From Lantana camara (lineage: Eukaryota > Streptophyta > Magnoliopsida > Lamiales > Verbenaceae), in the NCBI GenBank assembly GCA_037501455.1, contig CM074865.1, positions 10,639,001 to 10,703,000 of the forward strand: a DNA stretch of 64,000 nucleotides, given 5' to 3'. This document shows positions 22,899 through 35,605 of this stretch, piece by piece. The position numbers and the translations under genes are program-made. Each line of letters opens with the position of its first letter. The first letter of the stretch is position 1. The notes beneath the pieces were generated by a model. That model was not told the origin of the DNA. It worked only from the letters and a program-made list of their open reading frames with translations, and did no database searches.

Positions 22899-23236
22899 AA
22901 AATGCAATTTTGATCGTATAAGTTTGTCTGTTTGGCAATTTTATCCTCCCTGAATTTTATTTACAATTTATTGAGTTTCAAAAGTTTGCGATCTTTAGCT
23001 CTATTTTAATTGGAAATTTTAATTTTGGCACGCTACCATTAAAATTTGGAAAAATTGGACCAATCAATTGCAGTGCCACGTGTGTGATTCCCGCTAAAGT
23101 TAGATTTTCTGACCGAAATAGGACCAGGATTAATACAATATTTTAAAATTTACCTGATCTAATCGTAAAATAGAATGTGAACATAACAAAATTGTCAAAC
23201 AATCAACTTACAAGATCAATAGTGCATTTTTGCCTT
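22899..23236. mobile_element. Degenerate inverted-repeat element in the LTP intron
   Basis: The left end AAAATGCAATTTTGATCG and GTTTGGCAATTTTA are mirrored at the right end by CAAAATTGTCAAACAATC and TAGTGCATTTTTG, giving imperfect inverted repeats of about 45 bp around a 250-bp centre. No clear target duplication was found. It looks like an old Mutator-like MITE and further reduces the truly native part of the intron. Confidence 0.5.
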
Positions 23237-23243
23237 TAACGTC

Positions 23244-23705
23244 CACTACCAAAAAAAACAGGATTAGTGATCGATTTTCAGTGACCGCTTGATCGGTCAC
23301 TGATTTGTGACCGATCAGTGACCGATCGGCGACCGGTATGACATGCATATAATAATTAGTGACCGATCAGTGACCGCATAAATTTCAGTCACAAATCAGT
23401 CACTAATCGGTCACTAATTGAATGACCCATAACTAGTCGGTCATTAATCGGTCACTGATTTTCTGACCCAAAATTTAATCGGTCACTGATCGGTCACTAA
23501 TATTGTGACCGATTTCTATCGGTCACTGATCGGTCACGGATTTTTTAAATGTGGCATACCGCGGTCACTGATTTTGTGACTACTATTTTGTCGGTCACTA
23601 ATCGGTCACTGATTTTGGGAATCAAAATTAATCGGTCACTGATTTTGGGAATCAAAATTAATCGGTCACTAATCGGTCATTGATTTTCTGACCTCATTTT
23701 TACCG
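23244..23705. repeat. Left TIR and subterminal repeats of the outer CACTA
   Basis: About 20 copies of CGGTCACTGAT, CGGTCACTAAT or their complement ATCAGTGACCG lie within 450 bp, often as divergent pairs. In this superfamily such arrays are the binding sites of TNPA-like proteins. Confidence 0.88.
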
Positions 23706-24759
23706 AACATTGTACTTTTATTCTTTTAACAAAGTTAAATTTCAAAATTTTATATAGAATGAATAAATTAATCCTTATTACATATTTTTATTTCGAGGGT
23801 ATTCACTGAATTAAAATGATTTACCGAAGAATTGATTCGGAATAATACATATTCAGAAAGAATATTTGGATAGATTTTGAATCGGACATAAGTTTCAACA
23901 TTATATATTTTTCATTTAATAAAACTTGAGACTCTATTTACATTTTTGGATTAAATAATAATAACTAGTTCAAGTTGTTCGTCGATCAATCAAAACGATC
24001 CACTTGATCATTTATACGAAAATTCATACTTTGAAAATTTGTGTTAATAGATTCGTGGATCAAATCAAGTATTAACAATATATGTTTTTTATTTAATGAA
24101 AAAGATATATTTCAAGTATTGATTGATTCAAAATGATATATCTACCTGATAATTAATTCGAAATTCATACTTTAGGAAATATTTGAATTGATTCGTGGAT
24201 CAAATCAAATTTCAACGTTAACTGTTCTTTATTTATTAAAATTTGAAACTCGACTTAAATTTATCGGATTATTCATATAATAAGTTATGTAAATTCAAAC
24301 TATTTGAGTTCAATTTTAGCTCAATTTGGTCAAAGCTTGTTTGAGTTCGTTTTATATATCAATTTGAGCTCGATTCGATCAAACAACTTTTTATTTCGAA
24401 GTAAATTGTTACATGCCTACTAATTGAATAAATTAATTTTCTTATCAAATTAACTAAATTTATAAAATTTAATAATTTTATTTATATATATATTATTATT
24501 AAAATAGAATTTATTTTTTCATATGCTAAAATTTAAAGTAAATATTATTAATTATTGAATTTAAGTATATTTTAAATTATAATATATATATTTTTTTTAT
24601 AAACTAAGAAATGCTTCCAACTGGAAAGTAAATATAATTCAAAGCATAATACAATTCTTATATTTATATACTAATTAAACGCATTCAACACCTATCCTCA
24701 AAATATTCTAATATTCAGTCATTCAAGACAAAATAAAATTGGGTTTATTATCCTCTCAA

Positions 24760-25200
24760 AAGAAAGCGGTAAAGACTCCCGCTTTATTTTCCCCATTTTT
24801 GACTGACTTTCTAAAAAAAAAAGCCCTAGCTCATTCCCACTCCTCACTTCATCCAACCCCCTGTCTCGAGAAATCAGCGGCAAGGGACAAAGCAAAATAG
24901 AAAACTCAAATGCGGAGGTGAATCGGGGAACTCAGCGACAAACCCATCTACAAAATCGGTGAGTCCTCAGTGAGCTCCACGGTAAATCCTTCTCTCTATC
25001 TGATCTTGAAGTGAGTGTATGTGTTTATGGAGAAGTTAATCTGAATCATAATGAATGTTGCGCGCAGGTGGCTAGGGCTTCTGCTTTCTCGTTCCGACTT
25101 GTTTACGGCAGCGTAGAGCTTAAGATTCTCAAGGTATTATTTTTTATTTTCATTTATTTGGTTCGTCTGAGATTTTATTCTGTTTCGGATATATTTAGTT
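24760..25200 (+). other. Gene-leader remnant in the outer CACTA
   Basis: CGGTAAAGACTCCCGCTTTA near 24768 and AAAAAGCCCTA near 24820 match CGGTAAGACTCCCGCTT and AAAAAGCCCTA at 34790-34875. In the inner element those motifs precede the TNPA gene. The stretch is therefore probably the leader of the outer element's TNPA gene. A possible exon (25069-25132, after GCGCAG and before GTATTA) follows. The inference rests on short matches. Confidence 0.5.
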
Positions 25201-26040
25201 ACAGTTTTAAGCTTTAATTTGATTTTTGTTTCAGTTGGTGCGTCTGAGATTCTAATTTGGTTTTGTTTTAGATTTTTGAGCTTGATTCTGAGTTGACTTC
25301 TATCTAAGATAGAGTTGTTTGGTTCGTTGGTAGGAAATTAATAGGCGAAATCAATTTGATTTAGAGAAATATAGATTTAGAAAGCTTACTGAAATGATTC
25401 ATTTGCCTCTCATCTCGTTGTACATCGACACTACTCCCTCTCCAAACCGATTCTCAGAGCAACCTGAAATGATTGCATTCCAGAGACAAAATTTTCTTTT
25501 TATTTTAGCAGGAAATATGCCTTTTGAAGTAATCCGAATTGCATACATACCAATCCCTTTTAATAATCCTTTTTCTCAGACGTATACTTAGTTGTAGACT
25601 TGTAGAAGGGAATCAAGATTTGGTGGAGATCATAGCTCGCCTTAAACCATTGGAGTCTATTTAGGTGATTCTCCAAGAAAACTACAAAGAGAGAATTATC
25701 CTAGAGAGTGTTTCCTGTGAGATGATAATGTATGTAGTTGTTATGTCTGATCCTAAATCCTAAATGGGAGAAGATATTAATTATATGCTTCTCGACTAGT
25801 GAGTAGAGTTTGGGGCTGAGCTCCCACTCAAACATAGGATTGTGCATATCCATCAAATATAGATGTGCCTAATTGATTGGAACTTACCCAATCAGTTTCA
25901 ATATAGTTTTTCATTATTTCTTAACATAATTATTTTTGTGAACTAATTTCTGACAGAATTTTATTTTGATTTGACCATAATGTATTCCTAAGTTAATTTC
26001 TCGTGAATAAATTATTATGTGCATGTTTTGCATCTCCAAG

Positions 26041-26243
26041 GAAAACAGGACTCTGAGGATCTAGTTGTGGATTCTATACAGATACTAGAGGTTAGCAAAA
26101 TGCTTGCAAATGAAATTCTGGTTGTTTTTTTGTTTTACCTGGATTATAGATTTTTATCCCCTTATTGCTTTCTATTAAACATGCAGGCAGGTGGCCAAGG
26201 GGAATCTATCCTATGTATCAGAAGAATGCAATATTTGGCTCAG
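26041..26243 (+). pseudogene. Captured host gene fragment, exons 1-2 (TPR-like)
   Basis: Two exon-like segments have proper splice borders: 26041-26090 (after CTCCAAG, before GTTAGC) and 26187-26243 (after ATGCAG, before GTTATA). They read in one frame, GKQDSEDLVVDSIQILE then AGGQGESILCIRRMQYLAQ. A third segment at 38849-38926 continues in phase beyond the inner CACTA. Nothing in CACTA proteins resembles this, so it looks like a host gene piece carried by the outer element. Confidence 0.5.
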
Positions 26244-26561
26244 GTTATATAGTTCTGTATTTCATAGCTATATGATGTTTGGCATAGTTTCAAGTGAAAA
26301 GTTATGCCTGATAGGAACATAAAATGCCTATGTTGACTGCACAAATCAAACTAAATATCATCTACAGGGCCAGATTGAAAAGATAACAAAAGTAAAATAA
26401 AACAAACAAATTGGTCAAATGTCATGAACTCTAAATTTACTCAGTTAGAAGCTATTTCCTGTACGACTATGTGCACACACTCACACATACACACTCTCAG
26501 TGGATGTATATACAACATTTCTTATTGATTGAGTTTTGCAAGATAATTTAACTCCATATAT

Positions 26562-27040
26562 CACTACTAGAAAACTGTCAAATAGCAACGAAAATTTAGC
26601 AACGAAAATTATTCGTTGCTATTTAGCAATGAAAATAGCAACGAATAATAAATTCGTGGTAAAATGCTTTAGCAATAGAATTATCGTTGCTAAATTCGTT
26701 GCTATTTATGGAAAAAAATAACAACGAATTATTTGTTGCTAAAATTAAATAATATAAAAAATAAATAACTTGATATATATAGCGACGAAAATTTCGTTGT
26801 TATTTCAATGAAAATTTATTAAAAATAAATTTTTAATAAAAATATTTAGCAACGGATATTTTCGTTGCTATATGGAATAGTATTTATAATTTAGCAACGA
26901 ATTTTCCGTTGTTATATGGAATAAAAAAATAAAAAAAATCATCAACGGAAAATTCGTTGCTATAAATAGTTGATTAAAAATTAATAGAATACTTATAATG
27001 TAGCAACGAAAAATTCGTTGCTATAAATAGTTGATTAAAA
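26562..27040. repeat. Left TIR and subterminal repeats of the inner CACTA
   Basis: After the 16-bp TIR core, ATTTAGCAACGAAAAT, ATTCGTTGCTAT and close variants recur about 15 times in both orientations up to 27030. The motif differs completely from the outer element's CGGTCACTGAT, so the two elements belong to different recognition families. Confidence 0.88.
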
Positions 27041-27856
27041 ATTTAATAGAATATCTCTAATTTAGAATATTATATACCTTATTGTATGATAGTTTGATAA
27101 TTGATTGAGCAGATGATATATAAAAAACACATAATTTGTTATTAAATTTAACTTAAATTGGAAATTAATTTTTATATATATGTGTGTGTGTGTGTGTTTT
27201 TTTTTAAGAAAAACGTAATTGTGAATTAATATTTAATATTAAGACAAATGAATTACTTGATTAATTTCTAATTAAGTTAATCGATATGCTTCTAGAAATT
27301 AATTAACAATTGAGATTTAGCTATAATGTTGTTATTTAGTAAATTTTGGTTAAAAGACCCAAATGTAAACGTTTTTTTTTCTTTCCTCAAACAACCGAAA
27401 AGATCTGCTGATACACAAGACTGTATTTCCTCAAACAACCGAAAAGTTTTACCAAGATTCACTCAACTCAGATCACCTTCTCAAACAGATCATCAAATTT
27501 TGGAACAAATTTGCCTTTCTCCGACGAGCCCATCGGCGAGCTTACGGATTTACCCTGATTGGCGCAGGGGCTGACAGAGAAGGGACGATCGCCGGAAGAA
27601 AGAGCCACCATAGAAGCCGCGATCAATGAATCGATTAGAGCACAAGTGCCCTTCATCTCTCCGCCTTCTGCTCAGAATTCTCACAAATTACCCATAAGTC
27701 TCTCTCTCTCTTTACTTCCTCCCTCTCCTTCTTTCTCTATTTCTCTGTCTCGTTTTTCATTTTTTTTCTAGATCTGGCCATTCTTTCAGTTAGCCGGCAG
27801 GCAATTTCTGATCTTTAAACTAGCACAAAGTCTCTGTGACATTTTAGCTCAGGTAA

Positions 27857-29185
27857 ATCTGGTTTTAATTTGGTTTTATTTTATAGTTTTATTTTGTTGT
27901 CTCATAACTGATTTGATCTCAATAATGTGTGATTATTTGCAGTTGCAAATGAAGTCTCCTTGAACTCAAAGCCAACATCTCGTTTGTTATCTTCAAATTC
28001 CTCTGGTTACGGATCGGAGTCCTCTACAAAGCAGGACCTGGTTTGTCTGATTGATATCCAGTGATAATTTTAGTTATCGTTTTTGTTTTCAGCAATTTGT
28101 TGTGATGAAATTGTATGTGTGATTGTAGAGAACCAATGTAGGTTACGGTGTGATTGAGCCAAAATGTCATTTGTTTTAGTGTAGATATGTATGGTAAAGC
28201 ATAGATTTGGTGAGTAGTTATCATGGTACCATTATTAGGATATAAATTGAAGAAGCACTAGTTAGGAAGACTTTTGTTTTCTCTAATTGTGTGGCTCGAA
28301 ACTAATAGTTTATAATTTGCAACACATATGTATATATAAGTATATAAGTGTGTGGTTTTTTTCAATATTTAGGTTTTACAGGTTGATTTTTAAATGTACT
28401 TGAAGGCTTATGATGATTTTTTTAAAACAAAGTTCACAGGTTAAATTGTAGATAGATATGAAATCGAAATTACATTTTTCGAAAATTAAGCCAGGTATGC
28501 AAATTTAGATACAATAAGTGCTTGTATCTGTTAAATATTGTGTTAGTATATTCATGGTTGTCTGTTATGTTTAACAGACAACCACAATGATACCAAGACA
28601 ATACATTCAATAGCATGCAGCTCAGTAAAAGTATGGCAAGTGTACAGATAAATAACTCACTTCAAGAACTGCTGGAGAGAATATCTCAGAAATTAGTCTC
28701 ATTACCCTAAAATGGTTACAGCTTAGAAATGGACTTATGGGTTAGAACACCAACCTCTCCTCACTATCTAGAATGTCTGATTTAATTATCCCTCCCGAAA
28801 TATATATTTTTAAAGTTCCCCGAACAAGGTTATTCTCTACATAATCTGCTTAATACTTTATATGTTCTTTACTCTTACGGATGTTCAATTCATTAGGTAG
28901 GTTCACCTTGATTGTTTTACAACTAATAGAATTTTGAGATTAGAAGATGGATCCCTTTTCTTTTTATTGGGTTGGTGAGGATATATGTAGAATAGTTCAG
29001 TTTGACCTGACTAACTTTTGCTCCAATTGAGTTGGTTGTTAAAAATATTATTATGTGGCATGCTTAATTTGGTTTTATTTTCTAGATTTATTTTGTTGTC
29101 TCATAAACTGATTTGATCTCAATAATGTGTGATTATTTGCAGTTGCAACTGAAGTCTCCTTGAACTCAAAGCCAACATCTCTGGG
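27857..29185 (+). repeat. Duplicated leader exon of the TNPD gene
   Basis: About 120 bp at 27857-27985 (TTTGGTTTTATTTTATAG through TTTGCAGTTGCAAATGAAG to CCAACATCTC) is repeated at 29065-29185 with few changes. Each copy contains an intron end (TTATTTGCAG) and the leader exon TTGCAA(A/C)TGAAGTCTCC. The second copy ends in a donor (GGGTAAG) that would splice to 29316. The duplication suggests alternative 5' leaders. Confidence 0.7.
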
Positions 29186-29318
29186 TAAGAATTCTGACTT
29201 ATGATTAGAAGTATGAAACTTTCTTAGTATGCATATACTATTTTAGTTAATTTTGAAAATGTAATGATAGCAAAATAGATTATACAACTAATTTATTGCA
29301 TGTTTTCTTTTGTAGAAT

Positions 29319-32300
29319 ATGGATATACATGTTCGTCGCAGTTGGATGTATGATAGGCTTTTGCAATGTAAGACAGACTATACACGGGAGTTCATAGATG
29401 GTCTTAAAGAGTTCATGGAATTTGCTACAACACAACCATTATTTTTAAAAAATGGAGGGATTAGATGTCCTTGTGTCAAATGTGGAAATAGACCAATTCT
29501 TAGTCCTCAAAAGGTACGACTTCATCTCCTACAACGTGGATTTATACCTAACTATTGGTATTGGACCAAACAAGGTGAGGAAGATCCAACTGATGTTGAT
29601 ATGCATATAGGAGCTTCTAGTAGTGCAAATAATTTTAGTACGGATGTTGGATTCGATAGATATGAAACCTTTGTGAATCATGCAATGGGGGCAAATATTG
29701 ATAATGACTTGGAAATGAATCAAAATTTAGGAGATCAACCAAGTCGAGAAACTCAACAGTTTTATGACATGTTGAATGCTGCCCATCGACCTTTATGGGA
29801 AGGGTGTAAGTCTCACACTGAATTATCATTGACTCTTCAAATGATGTGCATAAAATCCGACTTTAATATGCCCCAAGCATGCTTTGATCGAGTTGCTCAA
29901 CTAATAAAATCATCAAATCCCCCTGATAATCATGTGCCTAAGGACTTTTATGATGCAAAAAAATTAGTGAAAAAGTTGGGTCTTACTTCTGTGAAAATTG
30001 ACTGTTGCATAAAAGGATGTATGTTATATTACAAAGATTATGCAAATTTGAATGAGTGTAAGTTTTGTGGTCATGCACGGTTTAAACCTCATCACAAAGG
30101 AAAAAAGATTCCTTATCAGAGAATGCATCATATGCCTCTAATTCCAAGGCTTAAAAGATTGTATGCATCTTTAAAATCTGCCGAACATATGAGGTGGCAT
30201 TCTGAACATAAAAGAGAGGAAGGTGTACTTTGTCATCCGTCAGATGGATTGGCTTGGAAGCATTTTGATGAAATGCATGCTGATTTTGCCACAGAGCCAA
30301 GGAACATTCGGCTTGGCTTATGTTCGGATGGATTTAATCCATTTAATCACATTTCCACTAACTACTCATGTTGGCCGGTAATCGTGACCCCATACAACTT
30401 GCCTCCTGAAATGTGCATGACAACACCATATATGTTCCTTACATGTTTAATTCCAGGACCAAACAATCCAAAGGACAGAGTTGATGTGTATTTACAACCT
30501 CTAATTGATGAGCTGAAAATGTTGTGGGTTGAAGGTGTTGAAACTTTTGATGTTTCACGAAATGAGAATTTTCAGTTGAAGGCTGCACTTATGTGGACAA
30601 TAAGTGATTTTCCAGCATATGGGATGTTGTCGGGTTGGAGCACTGCTGGGAAGTTAGCTTGTCCAATTTGTATGGAAAAAACAAAAGCATTTTGGTTAAA
30701 GTATGGGGGAAAAATGTCATGGTTTGACTGTCATCGTCAGTTTTTGCCGGCGAATCATCCATACCGGAAGAATAAAGATGCGTTCTTTAAAGGAAGAACT
30801 GAAAGATCTGAACCTCCTCCAAGATTGACAGGTCAACAAATATGGGAAAAGGTTTGTTTCCTTGACAAGGTTACCGACATGGCATTAAAGCATCCTAATT
30901 TCCATGGTCGTGGTAAAAATCACAATTGGACCAAACAAAGCATATTTTGGGAATTGCCGTACTGGAAGGATAATTTGATTCGTCATAACTTAGATGTTAT
31001 GCATATCGAGAAAAATATTTTTGATAATGTGTTTAATACTGTTATGGATATCAAGGAAAAAACCAAAGATAATGAGAAGGCTAGAATGGACTTGATTGAA
31101 TGTTGCAAACGTCCAGAGTTACATTTGACGAGCTTGTCGAATGGGAAAGTTGTAAAACCAAAAGCCAGCTTCACTTTGAGCGAAGATGAACGAAGGGATC
31201 TATGTAAATGGCTTGTGGATCTGAAAATGCCGGATGGATATGCATCAAATTTGGCCAGATGTGTTGATAGAACACGATGTAAGCTACATGGTATGAAGAG
31301 CCATGATTGCCATGTCTTTATGCAACAATTGTTGCCAAGTGCCTTAAGTGCACTACCACAGAATGTATGGAAGCCTTTGATGGAACTAAGTCAGTTTTTC
31401 AGGAATTTATGCTCTACAGAACTATACGAGGAAAATTTATTGCAGTTGGAACGAAATATTCCAATCATCTTGTGTAAGTTGGAACGTATATTTCCACCGG
31501 CCTTTTTCAATTCAATGGAGCACTTACCTATACACTTACCTTATGAAGCACTCGTGGGTGGACCGGTCCAGTATAGATGGATGTATCCATTTGAAAGGTA
31601 AGTGTGTAGTAAATTTTAAGTCATTTATGCAATCATATCTATCAAAGTTTATATATTTGTCATTTTGCCTTATAATGATGTTTATTAATTTTTTTAATGC
31701 AGGTTCTTGCATGATTTGAAAAGTATGGTTAAAAATAGGTCTAGAGTGGAAGGCTCAATTTGTGAATCATATTTATCCCAGGAATCTTCCTACTTCTCAT
31801 CATATTATTTTGAAACTCACATTGAATCAAGAAGTACACGAAGTAAGCGAAATGAAGATGAGGGAAGTAGTGATCAAATCCCACAGACTTTGTCAGTTTT
31901 TAATTTACCCGGGCGAGCTGCTGGTAAGTGTATAACACGATCTCTAAATCAACGGAATGATTGGCAGAAGGCATCACTTCAAGTCCTCATAAATTGTGAT
32001 GAAGTGTTACCTATTCTTGAGTAAGTATTATGATATTTATGTAGTTGCTTTATTCATTTTAAAGTAACAATCACAGTTGCTTATGTACATAATACAGGGT
32101 ATTTAGGAGTTCAGTTCGTTATCACTGGAATTACCTGAGCAACCAGCAAGTGGAGGAATCCGTTGAGAGTAATTTTGTCGAATGGTTCCAAAAATATGTG
32201 AGTATTGAAAATTAACTATCTTTTTTAATACACAATGATTTAGTTATAATTGATGTCACTTTTATATCACTCAATAATAGGTTCATGATCCAAGCAATAA

Positions 32301-33172
32301 TGTCCAAAATCCACATTTGCAAGATTTGGCATGGGGACCTAAAACAAAAGTTAAAACATGGCCAAGGTTCTTTGTTAATGGATATGTATTTCATATAGAC
32401 TCGACAACAGAATATAAGAAAACATATAATTCTGGAGTATGTGTCAAAGGTGATGGATCATCAGAGTTTTATGGAGTCCTAAAGGAAGTGGTAGAATTAG
32501 AATATCCAGGGCTTCCTCAAAATAAGGTTGTGTTGTTTAAGTGTGAATGGTTTGATTCGGTATCTAATCGAGGCATCAAGAGAAACGACGAGCTTGGGAT
32601 TATTGAGATAAAAGTCACTGAAAGATATCCAAAAGATGATCCATTCATCCTTGCTCATCATGCATCACAAGTATTTTACGTTCCTTATCCTAGTACAAGG
32701 AGAGATAAAATCCATTGGCGTTTTGTGGTCAAGACGAGGCCAAGAAGCAGAGTTGTTCATGGCCAAAATGTGGTGGAACCTTTGCAAGAATCTTATACTT
32801 CAGTGAATCCTATTGTCGATTCTGATCCTATTGGTGATTTACTAGATAGCCAAAGACATGGTGCAGAAGTTGATATAGCAAATATTCCAATAGGAACACC
32901 TGTCCCCGAAGAAGAAATGTTTGAAGAAGAGGAAGACGAAGGAATAGAAGTGGTTGAAGAAGCTGATTCAGAAGAGGAAGAAGAGTTTGAAGAAGAAGAT
33001 GATGATGATTTCGAAGATGATGACGATGACGAGTATGTTTTATCGTTATTCAGTAATATGGTTTACTATTGTTGTTTCACTGGTATATCATTTGTCTTTA
33101 TAATATTAATAATAACTGTTTGTAGTATATTTAGTTGCTTATGGTTACTTGTTTGATATATCCTACAGGTAA
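29319..33172 (+). CDS. CACTA transposase, TNPD-like (tnp2 family)
   Basis: Catalytic transposase that cuts and rejoins CACTA ends in the nucleus. Proposed exons: 29319-31597, 31703-32020, 32098-32197, 32281-33032, 33169-33172, all with GT/AG borders and phases that fit, giving 1150 aa. Residues 1-82 are the transposase-associated domain (RSWMYDR, CPCVKCGN). The tnp2 domain (PF02992) spans about 330-550 (LGLCSDGFNPF, NYSCWPVIVTPYNLPP, GWSTAGKLACPIC). DUF4218 lies near 740-840 (LPIHLPYEALVGGPVQYRWM) and DUF4216 near 925-1000 (FFVNGYVFHI). The tail is very acidic (Glu/Asp runs). The acceptor at 33168 gives a stop within four bases. If the last intron is kept, the frame ends at 33156 with a hydrophobic tail, which is less likely. 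No internal stop or shift was found. Confidence 0.9.
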
Positions 33173-33720
33173 CTGGAGGTAGAAAAGGTAAAAATAAACC
33201 AATGATGCTGCATCTATTAACCTTTATTTGCATTGAAGATTGTCTGGTGGCTCAGGGCATTGATCTTGACTGTTGATAGTTGAGTTGGTTGGTGAATTTG
33301 TGATAACTTTTGTCTAAAATTAGAAGATATTTTTGAGAAATTGTAACAGTGATGTTTTTAGTTAGTGTTGTCTATGTTAAACAATACTCATTTGGATTTT
33401 GTAATGGTATATAGATATTGTAATTGTTGGTTTAATATATATTAATGTGTTTGCTTGATGTTGTCGTTTAATCCTGTTATTAAAAATAGTGTATGGCCTT
33501 TCATTATTATGCTTTTGTTAGTTAGTATTCTTAATTTGTACAGGTTTTCAAAGAATTTAAATATATTAATTAATAGTTAATTAATTATACTACTGTGACA
33601 AGTTATCCTTTGTTAAATACTAGTAATGGTAATTATTTTGTTAAATAGCAACAAGGAATTATTGACCCAAAACCAAAATATTAGTATTGGTATCTCATCG
33701 ATAATAAATTATCTTCTTTT
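33169..33720 (+). repeat. Collapsed copy of the TNPA locus behind TNPD
   Basis: 33169-33225 (ACTGGAGGTAGAAAAGGTAAA, then ATGATGCTGCATCTATTAACC) matches the start of the TNPA gene at 35606-35660. 33385-33560 matches the TNPA 3' region at 37780-37940, and 33640-33700 matches subterminal DNA near 38170-38220. The middle of TNPA is absent. The segment therefore looks like an internally deleted second TNPA copy that now serves as the TNPD 3' exon and UTR. Confidence 0.6.
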
Positions 33721-34900
33721 TATAAAATAGTGATTTATATAAAATAGAACTCAAAATATTAATATTATTATATAAACCCCAATAAATTTAAAACTTTAAA
33801 GATATAAGACAAAGACTAATCTACTTGATTAGGACTGTTACGAAAAATTCACAGTATGTTTTCCTCTGAAAACGTTCATACGTAAAACGAACCAATTGTA
33901 TGAATAGGTATCACTTGGAACACTACAGTTTATATTATAAAGTAAATTAATATCATAATATATTTATGTGTGAGAGGTATTACTTGAAACACTAAATCTT
34001 ATATTATAAAATAACTTTATATCATAATATATTTATAAAGAAGAAAACAAGATATTGTACTTTGTTATTGTGCCGATGAAGGATATAAAGAAGAAAATAA
34101 AGTGGTTAATCTCGGAAAAAGACGTACTACACTTTGCATTTTGTTGATTGAATTTTACATTTTCGTGAAAAAAACGTTAAAACATTGAATTATATTGTAT
34201 GTAGTTATGAAAAAAATTGTAGTCAAATATTGCAGATAATCTAATCATTAATTCAACGGTTATGATTTGTATGTACGAAAAATCTATTTCTTACGGACTG
34301 TTAGAAAAGATTTTTCTATTTAAAATATATTGTATGTATGACAACTTATTATTTATTAGAAATTATTATTACTCAAATATTTTAAAAACTCATTAAATTA
34401 ATTCATTTTGGGCCACATATGCACTGCTGCCTCCACTAAGATGTAATTTAGTGTATTAGAAATAGACCTATTAGTTATTTCACACACTAATTCTATGTTT
34501 ACTAAAATATTGTAAAAGTAATATGTTATTGGAAAAATTCAAGAAAATATAAAAATATATTATGCTATTTAATAACTTCAAAAAGAATTTGTTAAACAAA
34601 TTGAATTTGGTATTTAACAATATTTTAACATGATCATATTCAATTTAACTAGATAATAGACAAAGAAAGTAAACATTTTTAAATTAAATATATAGTATGT
34701 ATAATAACTTATTATTTATTAAAATTATTATTACTCAAATATTTTAAAAACTCATTAAGCTCTAATAATTTTTGTCCACAAATGTTAGGCGGTAAGACTC
34801 CCGCTTCTATCTTTTTGCCAAAAGTCATAACCCCGCTTTTAATTTCTTAGACATTTAGGCGTACAAAAAGCCCTAAGCCCCTAACCATTGAAATTCTTCT
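33721..34900. other. Spacer between TNPD and TNPA, with a 75-bp direct repeat
   Basis: AT-rich and non-coding. About 75 bp ending ACTCAAATATTTTAAAAACT occurs at 34320-34395 and again at 34682-34757. The TNPA leader and promoter motifs (CGGTAAGACTCCCGCTT, AAAAAGCCCTA) follow from 34790. 34900-35600 appears to be TNPA 5' UTR with introns. Confidence 0.5.
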
Positions 34901-35605
34901 CTTCATCTCACCCCACCCCAACAAGTTCTTCTCTTCTTACCGGAGAGAAGCAACAATTGATGTTTCAAAGGTGAGAATCGATGGTGAAAGATAGAAGCAA
35001 GGTTTGATGTTTTGGTAATTTCTCAAGCCATTGGCAAGAAGAACACGAAAGTAGCCCGACGGTGGTAATCGACGGTGAAGGAGAGAAGCAAGGTTTGATT
35101 TTTTATCGAGGTAGATGGGAGGGCAAGGTTTGATGTTTCACGCGCAAGGTACCAGCACTTCTCTGATAAAGTCCTAATACGTTGGAGCTTCGGATTTCTT
35201 TAATTCTTTTGAGGTAACAAGCCTGGGCTGCAAACTCTACTGGGATTTCTTCGGATTTCTTTTACATATATGTCTGACTATATGATATTTATAAGCCTTG
35301 GTTTTGGGTTTAAACTTTTGTCTGAAAAATTGGTTTATGATAGTTAGGTTTCAGATAAAACATTGAATGAATAAGCTAGAATTTGTTGGAATTTATTTAG
35401 GAAACGAAACTGAAGTTGATGCTATAATTGTTGAGATAGAAGCAGAAAAAGTAGTTGTAGAAGCTCCCAAGAAGTGCCCTGCAACAAAGGAAACTTAGGT
35501 CTGTAATACTGTGTAAATGCTTCATTACTTTTGTGAACTTGAATTACAGATTCTTCACTTATGTGCTTGCTAATTCTCATGATTTTTTTTTAATATTTTG
35601 TATAG

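Noticed and set aside
22838..22913. LTP frame continuing past exon 1 to 22913
   Set aside because: The extra residues do not fit the family, while splicing to 41740 gives the expected C-terminus; kept only as a possible intron-retention product.
33033..33156. Read-through end of the TNPD frame with a hydrophobic tail
   Set aside because: A good donor (GAGTATGT) and acceptor (CCTACAG) remove it, and a transposase is not expected to end in a membrane-like segment.
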